A DNA stretch of 41,294 bases from Candidatus Parcubacteria bacterium. GTDB lineage: Bacteria; Patescibacteriota; Minisyncoccia; UBA6257; 2-01-FULL-56-20. Location of the stretch: assembly GCA_027355945.1 (NCBI GenBank), contig DAIEHA010000008.1:1-41294 (forward strand), given 5' to 3'. The position numbers and the translations under genes are program-made. Position 1 is the first letter of the stretch; each line of letters begins with the position of its first letter. The notes below the pieces were generated by a model. The model worked only from the letters and a program-made list of their open reading frames with translations. It made no database searches and had not been told where the DNA came from. This document shows, piece after piece, positions 40,769-41,294 of the stretch.

Positions 40769-40834
40769 GGAAGAGGAAACGATCACAGGGCACTTCCTCG
40801 CGAAAGGTCGCATAACCATCACTTACCTACCACC

Positions 40835-40933
40835 ATGAAGACCATCCGTGTGGGCAACAATTTCATCACCTTTTTATCATTCAAGAAGACCTCTTCACGT
40901 ACGCGGCGGGGATTCGGCTTCTTCTTCCTCTAA
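40835..40933 (+). CDS. Putative 32-aa cationic/hydrophobic small protein
   Basis: MKTIRVGNNFITFLSFKKTSSRTRRGFGFFFL; own promoter and terminator; no clear SD. Confidence 0.4.
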   Translation: MKTIRVGNNFITFLSFKKTSSRTRRGFGFFFL

Positions 40934-40962
40934 TCCCGTCATGCCATCCGTTCCGCGATAGA

Positions 40963-40990
40963 TCCCGCCGCAATGCCGGCGGGATTTCAT
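40963..40990 (+). terminator. Rho-independent terminator-like hairpin
   Basis: atcccgccg-caatg-ccggcgggat-ttcatt. Confidence 0.6.
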
Positions 40991-41038
40991 TCTCCGCACC
41001 CCCGCTGCACGGTGAATTGCATTATTTCTTATATATGA

Positions 41039-41118
41039 TATAATATGCCCAGTGCATCGATCCGTCCCTCAGAGGAGGGTCGGAAGATTGTCCCTCATCG
41101 ATGCAAGAAAGGAGGAGT
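41039..41118 (+). promoter_or_regulatory. Extended -10 promoter plus structured leader
   Basis: TGaTATAAT at 41039-41044; TGCATCGAT (41053-41061)...ATCGATGCA (41097-41105); SD aaaggaggag before ATG 41119. Confidence 0.6.
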
Positions 41119-41294
41119 ATGGGTTCGCACTCATATTCACCGATGGCGTACGTCCGGAGGGCGTTCGTTATCGCATACGGCGGGGTCCGCAGGATCCGCA
41201 GAGAGATACCTCTCCGGATACACTGGAAGCTGCGGATGGGGACGCCGTTCCCTACCTGCCGCAAGGAACGAAGGACGGCATTCCTGTACGCCAC
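41119..41294 (+). CDS. Hypothetical Arg-rich protein, truncated by window end
   Basis: SD aaaggaggag-t-ATG; open to window edge: MGSHSYSPMAYVRRAFVIAYGGVRRIRREIPLRIHWKLRMGTPFPTC... Confidence 0.55.
   Translation, partial: MGSHSYSPMAYVRRAFVIAYGGVRRIRREIPLRIHWKLRMGTPFPTCRKERRTAFLYA

Overview
GC-rich (~58-60% by eye), gene-dense bacterial chromosomal segment whose content looks like Patescibacteria/CPR (Parcubacteria-like); the taxonomy is inference. Core genes: tRNA-Leu(CAG), HIT protein, RNase J, trpS, ileS, argS, smpB, tmRNA (ssrA), infC-rpmI-rplT, short pyruvate kinase, enolase, iPGM. Accessory genes: DsbA-like protein, PLP enzyme, CofE-like ligase, panD, AI-2E permease, NRAMP transporter, NqrB/RnfD-FNR fusion plus FMN-binding protein, ECF sigma with membrane proteins, ATP-grasp, a lower-GC NCS2 permease/methyltransferase segment, Nudix, PolX, membrane-anchored Clp ATPase, type-4-like UDG and a LexA-like repressor. 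Top observations: (1) IleRS carries a complete histidine-phosphatase (RHG) domain inserted between its two CxxC pairs; (2) about 17 genes have a -10 hexamer 6-8 nt before the start codon, implying widespread leaderless transcription, while a second group (panD and several small orphan ORFs) has -35/-10 promoters or extended -10s, leaders and strong SDs; (3) infC appears to start at AUU; (4) the UDG has lost all four Fe-S cysteines; (5) the LexA-like protein has a Cys-Gly candidate cleavage site and a palindromic divergent promoter shared with a 32-aa ORF; (6) a predicted flavin-based trans-membrane electron-transfer locus; (7) a structured, possibly switch-like leader at the right edge. No CRISPR array or transposase was seen.
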